Shown here: piece after piece, positions 1 to 6,466 of the stretch
Position numbering within the stretch: the stretch's first letter is position 1
Layout: each line of letters opens with the position of its first letter
Assembly (NCBI GenBank): GCA_017404585.1
Contig: JAFRCB010000309.1
Location: 1-8,357, forward strand
Reading direction: 5' to 3'
DNA: 8,357 nt
Source: Lachnospiraceae bacterium
GTDB lineage: Bacteria; Bacillota; Clostridia; Lachnospirales; Lachnospiraceae
Notes under the pieces: model-generated
Databases searched by the model: none
The model's input: the letters and a program-made list of their open reading frames with translations, nothing else
What the model was told of the DNA's origin: nothing
Position numbers and translations under genes: made by a program

Positions 1-7
1 ATTTCAT
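1..7 (-). CDS. Start of a minus-strand gene running off the left edge
   Basis: Reading the minus strand, an ATG lies at positions 7-5, preceded five bases away by AAAGGAG (positions 19-13), a strong Shine-Dalgarno. Only the start codon and the next codon (Met-Lys) fall inside the window, so nothing can be said about the product. A well-formed promoter further upstream on the same strand (positions 98-70) gives a leader of roughly 55 nt and supports the start as real. The call rests on the ribosome binding site and promoter alone. Confidence 0.6.
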
Positions 8-51
8 AATTTCTCCTTTACTTGCACGAAGTATTGCCACGTATACCGGGG

Positions 52-66
52 CATGCTGAAAGCATG
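52..66. promoter_or_regulatory. Palindrome at the predicted transcription start, possible operator
   Basis: CATGCT-GAA-AGCATG is a perfect 6-bp inverted repeat with a 3-base centre. It sits over the predicted +1 region of the minus-strand promoter, where a repressor site would be expected. It could equally be a small hairpin at the 5' end of the RNA. No regulator is identified. Confidence 0.3.
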
Positions 67-69
67 TTT

Positions 70-98
70 ATTCTACAACATAATCATATAAATGTCAC
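70..98 (-). promoter_or_regulatory. Sigma-A-type promoter for the minus-strand gene at the left edge
   Basis: On the minus strand a -35 box GTGACA (positions 98-93) is followed by exactly 17 bp and a -10 box TAGAAT (75-70). Each hexamer differs from consensus at one base. Transcription would start near position 63, inside a short palindrome. Confidence 0.65.
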
Positions 99-130
99 TT
101 AAATGAATACTTGCGGAAGTTCTTTTTTCA

Positions 131-150
131 ATGTCCGCATACACGGACAT
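131..150. repeat. 7-bp inverted repeat in the divergent intergenic region
   Basis: ATGTCCG-CATACA-CGGACAT is a perfect 7-bp dyad with a 6-base spacer. It lies about 33 bp upstream of the minus-strand -35 box and upstream of the small plus-strand reading frame. A T-tract follows it on neither strand, so it does not look like a terminator. A protein-binding site is the more natural reading, but this is inference. Confidence 0.3.
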
Positions 151-224
151 GACCTGAAGTATTCTTATACCATCAGGAGGAAAAGAACTACACCACTATT
201 TCAATGAAAGGAGGCAGCTGGAAT

Positions 225-347
225 ATGAAACGGTGGAGATCTGATCTTCCTGTACCGGATAACCTTTTTAGATCTTTGTCAGTAAAGAGGGAATTATGGA
301 CATGGATAATAAGAAGTATTGGGCTTCCGGGGCGAAAAAGTGATTAA
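225..347 (+). CDS. Possible 40-residue peptide, unknown
   Basis: An ATG at 225 is preceded by AAAGGAGG (207-214) with ten bases of spacing, a strong Shine-Dalgarno. The frame runs 40 codons to TAA at 345-347. The peptide is basic and has an aromatic stretch (ELWTWIIRSIGL, about residues 23-34) that could be a short amphipathic helix. A hairpin 21 nt after the stop could end its transcript. I do not recognise it. An in-frame ATG at 204 would add seven residues but lacks a well-placed ribosome binding site. A different 15-codon frame from ATG 296, with GAGG at 287-290, overlaps the end. Coding is plausible because of the ribosome binding site but not proven. Confidence 0.35.
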   Translation: MKRWRSDLPVPDNLFRSLSVKRELWTWIIRSIGLPGRKSD

Positions 348-368
348 CTAAAGCTGAATGCAGCAAAG

Positions 369-396
369 GGGGACTGCCATACGAACGGCAGTCCCC
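369..396 (+). terminator. Strong hairpin after the small peptide frame, terminator-like but without a T-tract
   Basis: GGGGACTGCC (369-378) pairs perfectly with GGCAGTCCCC (387-396) around an 8-base loop. The downstream sequence begins TGAAATTTC, so the U-run of a classical rho-independent terminator is missing. It may still terminate or stabilise the 3' end of the short transcript upstream. Confidence 0.45.
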
Positions 397-571
397 TGAA
401 ATTTCAAGCGGCTGCATATGCCCCGAATCGGACCTTTGCGGTTGCTCCGCACGGTATATTAATGTATTCTTTTACTAAGACATTTGTCAGACATAATGAA
501 GTTCGCAGGGAGCAGACCGGGCAGATTGCTTTTGTGTGAGTGGGCTCAGTAAAGATGGGAGAGGAGCGGAT

Positions 572-1066
572 TTGGAAACGGAAAAGAAAGAACTGATCGG
601 GTATCTCAGGACATTTGACATCGTGCTGTTTTGTATGTTCATTGTATTCGGTGTCATCGGAATTGTCACAGTTATAGTTGTTGGTCTGCCGGGAGTCATG
701 TTCCTCATTCCGGCATGTATCGCTTTGATTAACTGGCTGGGAAAGTACAATGAGGCAGCCGGGCTTGTAAGGAAGATGGAGAAGGACTGTTCTCTGGCAG
801 ATGTCCTTTATGACTTCAGGAACGGTGAGAGATTCCTGAACGGCCGCCTGATCCGGGGGGAGAATTACATTATGAGCCGGGGGACCGGCAAGGTCCTTCG
901 CGTTACAGAAGTCGCAAGGCTGCTTGATTACAGAAAGAAGAACGGATTTGCAGGCGACACGAGGCAGCTGCGGGCTGAGATGTCGGACGGAAAGGTCCAC
1001 GATCTCACTTTTGTCAGCATGAAAGGGAGAGATGAAGAGGATATAAGACGGCTTTGTTACATGTGA
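572..1066 (+). CDS. Small membrane protein of unknown function with a membrane hairpin and soluble C-terminal domain
   Basis: This is a 164-residue protein if started at TTG 572. That start has GAGGAG (561-566) five bases upstream, whereas the in-frame GTG at 536 has no ribosome binding site. After a short charged N-terminus (METEKKELIGYL) there are two closely spaced hydrophobic segments, about residues 16-38 and 40-56, joined by a Gly-Leu-Pro-Gly turn. The remaining roughly 100 residues are charged and predicted soluble. The alternating pattern at about 98-117 and 132-148 suggests beta strands, as in small PH-like domains seen in bacterial membrane proteins. I cannot name the family. It is probably anchored in the cytoplasmic membrane with the C-terminal domain inside. 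The next gene has its own promoter, which overlaps this gene's 3' end, so the two may be separate transcripts. Confidence 0.7.
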   Translation: METEKKELIGYLRTFDIVLFCMFIVFGVIGIVTVIVVGLPGVMFLIPACIALINWLGKYNEAAGLVRKMEKDCSLADVLYDFRNGERFLNGRLIRGENYIMSRGTGKVLRVTEVARLLDYRKKNGFAGDTRQLRAEMSDGKVHDLTFVSMKGRDEEDIRRLCYM

Positions 1067-1085
1067 TACTCATTTGTGGTATGAT
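1056..1085 (+). promoter_or_regulatory. Extended -10 promoter for the HD-domain gene
   Basis: TATGAT (1080-1085) is preceded by TG at 1077-1078, giving the extended -10 form TGGTATGAT. A weaker -35, GTTACA (1056-1061), sits 18 bp upstream. It overlaps the end of the preceding gene. Initiation near 1092 would give a leader of about 107 nt. Confidence 0.5.
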
Positions 1086-1118
1086 AGGTTTGAACAGCAA
1101 TCGGGGAACGAAGACCGC

Positions 1119-1177
1119 CGGGATTTAGTTTTTAAGAAGTAAGCTGACAAATCCCGCGCTGAGTCTTTCGAGCGGGA
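1119..1177 (+). promoter_or_regulatory. Leader with two mutually exclusive hairpins before the HD-domain gene
   Basis: CGGGATTT (1119-1126) can pair with AAATCCCG (1149-1156). The second arm can instead use TCCCGC (1152-1157) to pair with GCGGGA (1172-1177). The two stems share bases 1152-1156, so only one can form. The second hairpin ends eight bases before the Shine-Dalgarno AAAGGAG (1185-1191). This geometry would allow a leader switch, but no known riboswitch consensus is recognised and chance pairing is possible. Confidence 0.25.
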
Positions 1178-1198
1178 ATTGAATAAAGGAGAACGATC

Positions 1199-1660
1199 AT
1201 GGGAAGATTAAAAGAACTCAGAAAATATGTGGATGCACGCCTTAATGCTCTGCCTGATCCGGATAAGAGGAACGGCGCGATCGTGCACCTGTACGGTGTC
1301 TCGCTCGCGGCGACTATGATCGCGAAAAAGCGCGGTCAAGATCCGGAGATCATGTCGATGGCGGCTATGCTGCATGATCTTCATGCCTATGAGAGCGGAA
1401 GCTATGATGATCATGCGCATAAGGGCGCGGATCTCGCAAGAAAGATATTAAATGAGCTCGGTCTTACAACAGATGAGGAGACGGACATCATCTGTTCTGC
1501 CATCTATCATCACGATGACAAGCTGGTCGTTGACAGTCAGACAGATGAAGTCCTCAAAGATGCGGATGTCATTCACCATTGCATGAATGATCTGTCGAAG
1601 ACCGTGAAGGACAAGGAGAAGGTCAGATTCGCCGCGCTGTGCGAAGAATTCGGAATGTGA
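1199..1660 (+). CDS. HD-domain metal-dependent phosphohydrolase
   Basis: The protein is 153 residues and its start is supported by AAAGGAG seven bases upstream. The HD-superfamily pattern is visible in order: H30, the His-Asp doublet in AAMLHDL (H59, D60), a histidine cluster DHAHKGA (H72, H74), HH at 104-105, and a final aspartate in LKDADVI (D121 or D123). These residues typically bind one or two divalent metals and hydrolyse phosphate esters of nucleotides or related compounds. It is a compact single-domain cytoplasmic protein, of the kind often annotated only as HD family. The substrate cannot be deduced. It has its own promoter and leader. The next gene starts 85 bases later without an intervening terminator, so co-transcription is likely. 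Confidence 0.85.
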   Translation: MGRLKELRKYVDARLNALPDPDKRNGAIVHLYGVSLAATMIAKKRGQDPEIMSMAAMLHDLHAYESGSYDDHAHKGADLARKILNELGLTTDEETDIICSAIYHHDDKLVVDSQTDEVLKDADVIHHCMNDLSKTVKDKEKVRFAALCEEFGM

Positions 1661-1745
1661 CATCGTCTTATGAAAATCGTGCGCTCGACCTCTCGTTCAT
1701 TTCAAACGGGACCTTATTGCACGGAAACTATGCGAGGATACGAGA

Positions 1746-2900
1746 ATGTCTGATATGTTAGATTACATTGAATGGCGGGGTGACCTCACATTCAGAGAGA
1801 GAGAATTTAATGACGTTGATAATCTGATCCTGTCACTGCTTGCCTATTCGGATTTTAAGGGCATTATCAGTATGGATGAGGGGTCTGCGCCGGTCTCCAT
1901 TGCTGAGCTCTATTCAAAGTATGCTGAAACCGGCAAGGATCAGTCGGAGCTGGCATGCAATCCGAAGCCTGTATTTGAAAAATGCGCGAAGACGAACAGA
2001 TTCGGCAATATCATGGTCAAAGATTACGTTGATATAGTAAATCAGGGCCGCCAGTTCCAGTTCGCGGCAATGACATTTGAACTTGGTGACGGGACGGTCT
2101 ATGCAGCCTTCAGGGGAACAGACAACACGCTTGTCGGGTGGCGCGAGGATCTGAACTTCTCGTTCATGGAGGCAACGCCCGCCCAGCTTTGCGCGGCTGA
2201 GTATCTGGATATTGTGTGTGACAGTACGAATGATCCCGTGAGAGTCGGCGGACATTCCAAGGGAGGCAATCTCGCGATGTACGCGGCTGCTTTCTGCGAG
2301 GACTGGCATAAGGACAGGATCGTCCGTGTCTACTCAAACGACGGTCCGGGCTTTAACGAGATCATTGTCGAGAACGAGAACTATAAAAATATTCTGGACC
2401 GGGTGTCCCTCGCCATACCGGAAGGATCGCCGATCGGTATCCTTCTTTTCAACAAGCAGGACAAAAAGGTCGTGGAGAGCACCGGAAAGAGCGGGGCTTC
2501 CCAGCACAATCCCTACACATGGTGCATCAATAAGTGGGGATTTGTCCAGGCAGAGAAGCAGTCGTCAATGAGTGTCTTTCTTGATAAGACTTTTGATGAA
2601 TGGCTGAGCAGGCTTACCAGAGAGCAGAAGCAGGATTTTGTCAATACTGTTTTTGACACGCTTGAAGCCACAGGCGCCAAATCTTTCTCAGAGCTTTATT
2701 CCAATAAGAGGGAATCGCTCAGCGCAATCATCAAGGCAGCGCGGAGACTCCCAGCCGACCAGGTGAGCACGGTTATTTCGGTGATCAAGACATTCCTTGA
2801 TGCAGGCAAAGATGTATGGCTGGGAGACCAGAAACCGAAGCTCGAGAAATCAAAAGAAGACAAGCTGACGGTTGAAGTAAATAACGACAAAAATGAATGA
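1746..2900 (+). CDS. DUF2974 (Mbeg1-like) alpha/beta-hydrolase, lipase-like
   Basis: The protein has 384 residues and starts at ATG with GAGGA (1734-1738) seven bases upstream. The opening YIEWRGDLTF followed by FNDVDNLILSLLAYSDF is characteristic of the DUF2974 family of predicted serine hydrolases. The lipase elbow is GGHSKGGNLA, with probable nucleophile S171. AFRGTD (121-126) resembles the class-3 lipase segment near the oxyanion hole. D199 in YSNDGPGF and H254 in SQHNPYTW are candidates for the rest of the triad. The last 40 or so residues are charged and look flexible. No signal peptide is visible, so it is probably cytoplasmic. Members of this family are usually called predicted lipases without a proven substrate. 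A terminator overlaps its stop codon. Confidence 0.85.
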   Translation: MSDMLDYIEWRGDLTFREREFNDVDNLILSLLAYSDFKGIISMDEGSAPVSIAELYSKYAETGKDQSELACNPKPVFEKCAKTNRFGNIMVKDYVDIVNQGRQFQFAAMTFELGDGTVYAAFRGTDNTLVGWREDLNFSFMEATPAQLCAAEYLDIVCDSTNDPVRVGGHSKGGNLAMYAAAFCEDWHKDRIVRVYSNDGPGFNEIIVENENYKNILDRVSLAIPEGSPIGILLFNKQDKKVVESTGKSGASQHNPYTWCINKWGFVQAEKQSSMSVFLDKTFDEWLSRLTREQKQDFVNTVFDTLEATGAKSFSELYSNKRESLSAIIKAARRLPADQVSTVISVIKTFLDAGKDVWLGDQKPKLEKSKEDKLTVEVNNDKNE

Positions 2901-2923
2901 TAAGGGGCTCAGGCCCCTTTATC
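2899..2923 (+). terminator. Rho-independent terminator after the DUF2974 gene
   Basis: GATAAGGGGC (2899-2908) pairs with GCCCCTTTATC (2913-2923) around the loop TCAG, with one bulged T. The A-rich 5' side and T-containing 3' side around the GC core make it usable on either strand. It overlaps the TGA stop at 2898-2900. Confidence 0.75.
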
Positions 2924-2981
2924 GTTAAATGTATTTATGCAAAATATGGCTTAAAGGTATAGGAATTTGTCTGTAATGCGG

Positions 2982-3076
2982 ACTGTGAAAACAGTATTAT
3001 GTCAGCGTGCGATGGCAAAAGCATTGTGTTTTCGCCTCGCCGAGAGAACACCGGCACACGATATTTTCGTGTGCGG
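2982..3076 (+). promoter_or_regulatory. Hairpin-rich leader upstream of the CDF gene
   Basis: Four stems can be drawn in the 168-base gap before the CDF homologue. ACTGT-GAAA-ACAGT (2982-2995) carries a GNRA-type tetraloop. A weak stem at 3010-3026 has one G-U pair. GTGTTTTC/GAGAACAC (3026-3033 with 3044-3051) has one G-U pair. GCACACGA-TATTT-TCGTGTGC (3054-3074) is an 8-bp perfect stem. The last one ends 17 bases before the ATG and leaves only a weak Shine-Dalgarno (GGGA, 3076-3079). Translation control is conceivable. I do not recognise a known metal riboswitch and found no convincing promoter. Confidence 0.3.
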
Positions 3077-3091
3077 GATCAATGAATAAAT

Positions 3092-4012
3092 ATGAACACC
3101 GGAAAGAAACTGACAAAAGAAGAAATTGAAAAGAAGGTGCTGAGGCTCTCCTTCATCGGCAGCTGCCTGCTGTCCGGGTCTGAAATTATAATGGCTCTCA
3201 TCCTGCGGTCATACGCGGTGATGATGGACGGACTTTTTGATTCGGCCGAGCGCGTTATGATGGGACCTTGCCGTGTACTGGTCCCGCTGCTGTATAAGCC
3301 TGTCAACGAGAGGCACCCCTACGGGTACTCACAGGTGGAGTCCTTTTTCCTGATCATAAAGTACTCGGTGCTTCTTACGCTGATGCTGCTCCTTATCAAC
3401 ACGAACGTGCATGTCATTATGAGCGGGGGTAACAGGGTCAATCCCAGCATGATCGCTGTATATGAAATGCTGTTGGGAGCGGCTTCGGTATTCATGTATT
3501 TTATGCTGGCTCACATAAGCCGCAAATATGAGTCCCCGACTGTCCATGCGGAGCTTTACCTGTGGAAGGCGGATATCGTGGGAAGCTGCGGTATCGCGGT
3601 AGCATTCCTCGCTCAGTATGTGCTGGGAGATACGGTGCTGGCTGCATTTGCTCCTTACATGGACTCAGCGGTCGCGATAGTTATGTCAGTGCTGCTCCTC
3701 CGCGAACCGGTCAGTGAGATCGTGCGGGGCTTCAAGCAGATGCTGCTCTTCTCGCCGCCCGAAGATGTTATGAGAAGAGTACACGAGGTCGTAAATAAAA
3801 ACCTTGAAGGCCTGCCTTACCGGGCGACCTTCATTGATGTGATACAGACTGGAAGGAAGACGTGGATCGAGGTGTATCTGAAGGAGAACCTTGACACGTC
3901 GCTCATTGACGTCCGCCACTGGACGAAAATGAGAGAATATGTGATAGAGGATTTGAAAGACGATTTTGATCAGATATATGTTGAATTTATTCCGGACCTT
4001 TCGGAAGAATAA
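3092..4012 (+). CDS. Cation diffusion facilitator (CDF) family membrane protein, divergent metal site
   Basis: The protein is 306 residues, within the usual CDF length. The N-terminal two thirds contain about six hydrophobic segments: roughly 19-38, 40-68, 85-110, 121-141, 160-178 and 183-204. Family marks are DGLFDSAE in TM2 (D46 and D50, the DxxxD pair), HPYGYSQVES after TM2 (H75), and HAELYLWKAD in TM5. In the TM5 motif D161 is kept, but the position of the usual transport-site histidine four residues earlier is L157. The C-terminal domain (about 223-306) has the CDF cytoplasmic fold pattern but few of the histidines that bind metal in YiiP. It may use another ion, or not transport by the standard mechanism. 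The start codon ATG 3092 has a poor ribosome binding site. The fusion gene follows 16 nt after the stop with a strong Shine-Dalgarno, so the two are probably co-transcribed. Confidence 0.8.
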   Translation: MNTGKKLTKEEIEKKVLRLSFIGSCLLSGSEIIMALILRSYAVMMDGLFDSAERVMMGPCRVLVPLLYKPVNERHPYGYSQVESFFLIIKYSVLLTLMLLLINTNVHVIMSGGNRVNPSMIAVYEMLLGAASVFMYFMLAHISRKYESPTVHAELYLWKADIVGSCGIAVAFLAQYVLGDTVLAAFAPYMDSAVAIVMSVLLLREPVSEIVRGFKQMLLFSPPEDVMRRVHEVVNKNLEGLPYRATFIDVIQTGRKTWIEVYLKENLDTSLIDVRHWTKMREYVIEDLKDDFDQIYVEFIPDLSEE

Positions 4013-4028
4013 AAAAGGAGGTGACACT

Positions 4029-6353
4029 TTGGAACGAATTTCATTTATTGGAATGGGCGACCTTGGTACACCGATGGCCGTGCGGCTTCTTGAAGCCGGC
4101 TATCAAGTCACAGTTTATAACCGCACTGCTATCCGTGCGGACGAAATTACCAACCGCGGAGGCATCTGGGCTGAGACCCTTGCAGACTGCCTCAGGGAAG
4201 CGGATTATATATTTATAAAAGTAAGTTATCAGCAGGATGTTGAGGATCTGTATTTCGGCGAGGAGGGAATCTGCGCGATCGCTCCGGAAAACTCAGTCGT
4301 TGTCGATATGACGACAAAGAGTCCTGAGCTGGCAAGCCGGATCGCGGACGAAGCCGCTGAACGAAATGTCGCAGTCATTGACGCTCCGGTCATCGGCGGG
4401 ACGTCGGATGCCGAAGCCGGGACGCTGAGAATCGTTCTCGGCGGCGACAGCGAGGCATGTCAGAGGGTAACCCCGGTGCTTGAGCATCTGAGCAACAGTA
4501 TCAGTTATGTCGGCGCAAATGAAGCCAGCCAGCAGATGAAGATGGCGGCTCAGATCGCGATTGCAGGCATCCTGTCGGGTCTTTCTGAGTCCATGGCCTA
4601 TAGTGTTCGGGCCAACCTCGACAAGAAGTTAATACTTAAGCTCCTCGAGGAGGAACTGACGAGCAATACCGCCACCCTCCTCCAGATGGAGGAAAGCCCC
4701 GACGCCATGTCGGATTCCGCCCTCACTGTACGCCACATGCTGACGGACTTCCAGACTGCTAAAGAAGACGCGCAGAGCCGAAATCTGAATCTCGGAGTTC
4801 TGAACACAGTCACGGATCTCTATGATCAGATGAACCGCGAGGGATATGGTCATGCAGGCACGAATTTCCTCATGGCTTACTACAATTCCTTCACACGGAA
4901 CGGCACGATGCTGCAGTACTTCGAGTGGTATCTGCCCTCGGACGGAAATCTGTGGAATCAGCTTGCTGCAAATGCCGCTTCGCTCGAAGCCATGGGTTTC
5001 ACCGCGATATGGACACCGCCGGCCTATAAATCTCTTCGCGGCGTTGAGGACGTCGGTTACGGCGTATACGACGTGTACGACCTGGGCGAATTCGATCAGA
5101 AAGGCACAGTCAGGACAAAGTACGGGACGAGGGAAGAGTACCAGATGGCTATTCACGCCTGCCATGAAGCGGGTCTTCATGTCTACCCGGATATCGTGCT
5201 AAACCATAAGCTCGGCGCTGACGCGAGAGAGGAAGTAGAGGCAATAGAGGTAAGTCCGGACAACCGCAATTATGAAATCGGTGAGAACTATCAGACAGTC
5301 GAGGCAGAGACAATCTATAATTTCGAAGGCCGCGGCGATCAGTACTCAGATTTTAAGTGGGATCACAGGCACTTTTCAGGCTTCCGCAACGAGGAACCGC
5401 AGGGCAGCCCGATCTACAAACTTAAAGATCACGAGTGGAGTCCGAATGTTGACAACGAATTCGGCAACTTCGACTACCTGATGGGAGCTGACATTGATCA
5501 GCAGAATCCTGAGGTCGTGGAGGAGCTCGGCAAGTGGGGCACCTGGTACGAGGGTATGACGGAGATGGACGGTGTGCGTCTAGACGCGGTCAAGCATATC
5601 GACGCCTACTTCTACCGCGATTGGCTCCACAACATGCGCGAGTCAACGGGCAGAAATCTCTTCGCTGTCGGCGAGTACTGGAGCGGAGATGTTCAGAAGC
5701 TGACCAGATATCTTGAGCAGGTCGACTACCAGATGAGCCTCTTTGATGTGCCGCTGCATTTCCATTTCTGCGACGCGTCCTACAACAGGGAAAATTATGA
5801 CCTGAGAAATATTTTCAAGGGGACACTGACGGAGTGGAATCCGATTCACTCGGTGCCGTTTGTTGACAATCATGATACGCAGCCGGGCCAGTCGCTGGCA
5901 TCGCCGGTCAAGCCCTGGTTCAGATCACTGGCTTACGCTATGATTCTTCTTCGCCAGGACGGTTATCCGTGCGTATTCTACGGTGACCTTTACGGTATTC
6001 CGCACAACAATGTGCCGCCGGTAGGACAGGACCTGGAGCTTATGCTGATGGTCAGAAGAATGTATGCATATGGCCGTCAGAATGATTACTTTACGCACAA
6101 ATACTGCATCGGCTGGACACGTGAGAAGTACGGCATCGCCGTCCTGATTTCGAGTCGCGGCAGACATAGAAGAAGAATGTTCGTCGGCAAGGAATTTGCA
6201 GGCAAGACTTATTATGATGTGCTCGGTCACAGTGACAGGAAGGTCACCATCACGCGCCAGGGCTACGGTGAGTTCTCTGTTGAGGACCAGTCGGTCAGCG
6301 TCTGGATGGACGAGGAGCTTGGGCTGACGCCTGAGGGCGCGGTCGTCGTATAA
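4029..6353 (+). CDS. Fusion of a 3-hydroxyisobutyrate dehydrogenase-family protein and a cytoplasmic GH13 alpha-amylase
   Basis: The protein is 774 residues from TTG 4029, chosen because AAAGGAGG (4014-4021) lies seven bases upstream and the family sequence begins there (ERISFIGMGDLGTP). Residues 1 to about 285 form a complete beta-hydroxyacid dehydrogenase: Rossmann motif GMGDLG (8-13), DAPVIGG (118-124), GTLRIVLGG, and the catalytic lysine region at K171. Residues from about 290 form a complete GH13 amylase of the intracellular liquefying type. It begins NGTMLQYFEWYLP and has DIVLNH (388-393), nucleophile D519 in GVRLDAVKH, acid/base E549 in VGEYW and D616 in VDNHD. There is no signal peptide, so it should act in the cytoplasm on glycogen or imported maltodextrins. 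The join is direct, with no linker, no stop and no internal start with a ribosome binding site. Both halves are full length and in one frame. The Ser of DAPVSGG is Ile here, and the Asn of the KxxN motif is Ala (KMAAQ). A sequencing or assembly join cannot be excluded. Confidence 0.85.
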   Translation: MERISFIGMGDLGTPMAVRLLEAGYQVTVYNRTAIRADEITNRGGIWAETLADCLREADYIFIKVSYQQDVEDLYFGEEGICAIAPENSVVVDMTTKSPELASRIADEAAERNVAVIDAPVIGGTSDAEAGTLRIVLGGDSEACQRVTPVLEHLSNSISYVGANEASQQMKMAAQIAIAGILSGLSESMAYSVRANLDKKLILKLLEEELTSNTATLLQMEESPDAMSDSALTVRHMLTDFQTAKEDAQSRNLNLGVLNTVTDLYDQMNREGYGHAGTNFLMAYYNSFTRNGTMLQYFEWYLPSDGNLWNQLAANAASLEAMGFTAIWTPPAYKSLRGVEDVGYGVYDVYDLGEFDQKGTVRTKYGTREEYQMAIHACHEAGLHVYPDIVLNHKLGADAREEVEAIEVSPDNRNYEIGENYQTVEAETIYNFEGRGDQYSDFKWDHRHFSGFRNEEPQGSPIYKLKDHEWSPNVDNEFGNFDYLMGADIDQQNPEVVEELGKWGTWYEGMTEMDGVRLDAVKHIDAYFYRDWLHNMRESTGRNLFAVGEYWSGDVQKLTRYLEQVDYQMSLFDVPLHFHFCDASYNRENYDLRNIFKGTLTEWNPIHSVPFVDNHDTQPGQSLASPVKPWFRSLAYAMILLRQDGYPCVFYGDLYGIPHNNVPPVGQDLELMLMVRRMYAYGRQNDYFTHKYCIGWTREKYGIAVLISSRGRHRRRMFVGKEFAGKTYYDVLGHSDRKVTITRQGYGEFSVEDQSVSVWMDEELGLTPEGAVVV

Positions 6354-6381
6354 ATCAGGCTTTGCTTCGTTACATAAAAAG

Positions 6382-6424
6382 GAGGCGGTGAAGTCGCGCA
6401 TTGACGTGTCTTTACCGCCTCTTT
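6382..6424 (+). terminator. Rho-independent terminator after the fusion gene
   Basis: GAGGCGGTGAAG (6382-6393) pairs with CTTTACCGCCTC (6410-6421), a 12-bp stem with one G-U pair and a 16-base loop. It is followed by TTTCTCT and preceded by AAAAA, so it could act on both strands. It lies 28 bases after the TAA. Confidence 0.75.
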
Positions 6425-6466
6425 CTCTATATATTGGTGAGTATTATGACCTGACGGAGAGTAAAG

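Noticed and set aside
28..320. Octamer GAAGTATT at 28, 156 and 313
   Set aside because: The spacings are irregular and there is no symmetry or positional relation to promoters. Chance is likely in AT-rich sequence.
536..571. GTG 536 as start of the membrane protein
   Set aside because: There is no Shine-Dalgarno upstream, whereas TTG 572 has GAGGAG at five bases.
404..1000. 198-codon minus-strand frame opposite the membrane protein
   Set aside because: It has no ribosome binding site and no recognisable domain, while the plus strand shows a start signal and clear membrane segments.
3966..4028. ATG 3966 as start of the fusion gene, overlapping the CDF gene
   Set aside because: It adds 21 residues unlike the dehydrogenase family, has no ribosome binding site and lies inside the CDF coding end. 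TTG 4029 has AAAGGAGG seven bases upstream and begins exactly at the family N-terminus.
4872..4910. Internal ATG starts (4872, 4908) for a separate amylase gene
   Set aside because: Neither has a Shine-Dalgarno, and the conserved NGT before MLQYFEWY would be lost from 4908. Read-through as a fusion is the simpler reading.
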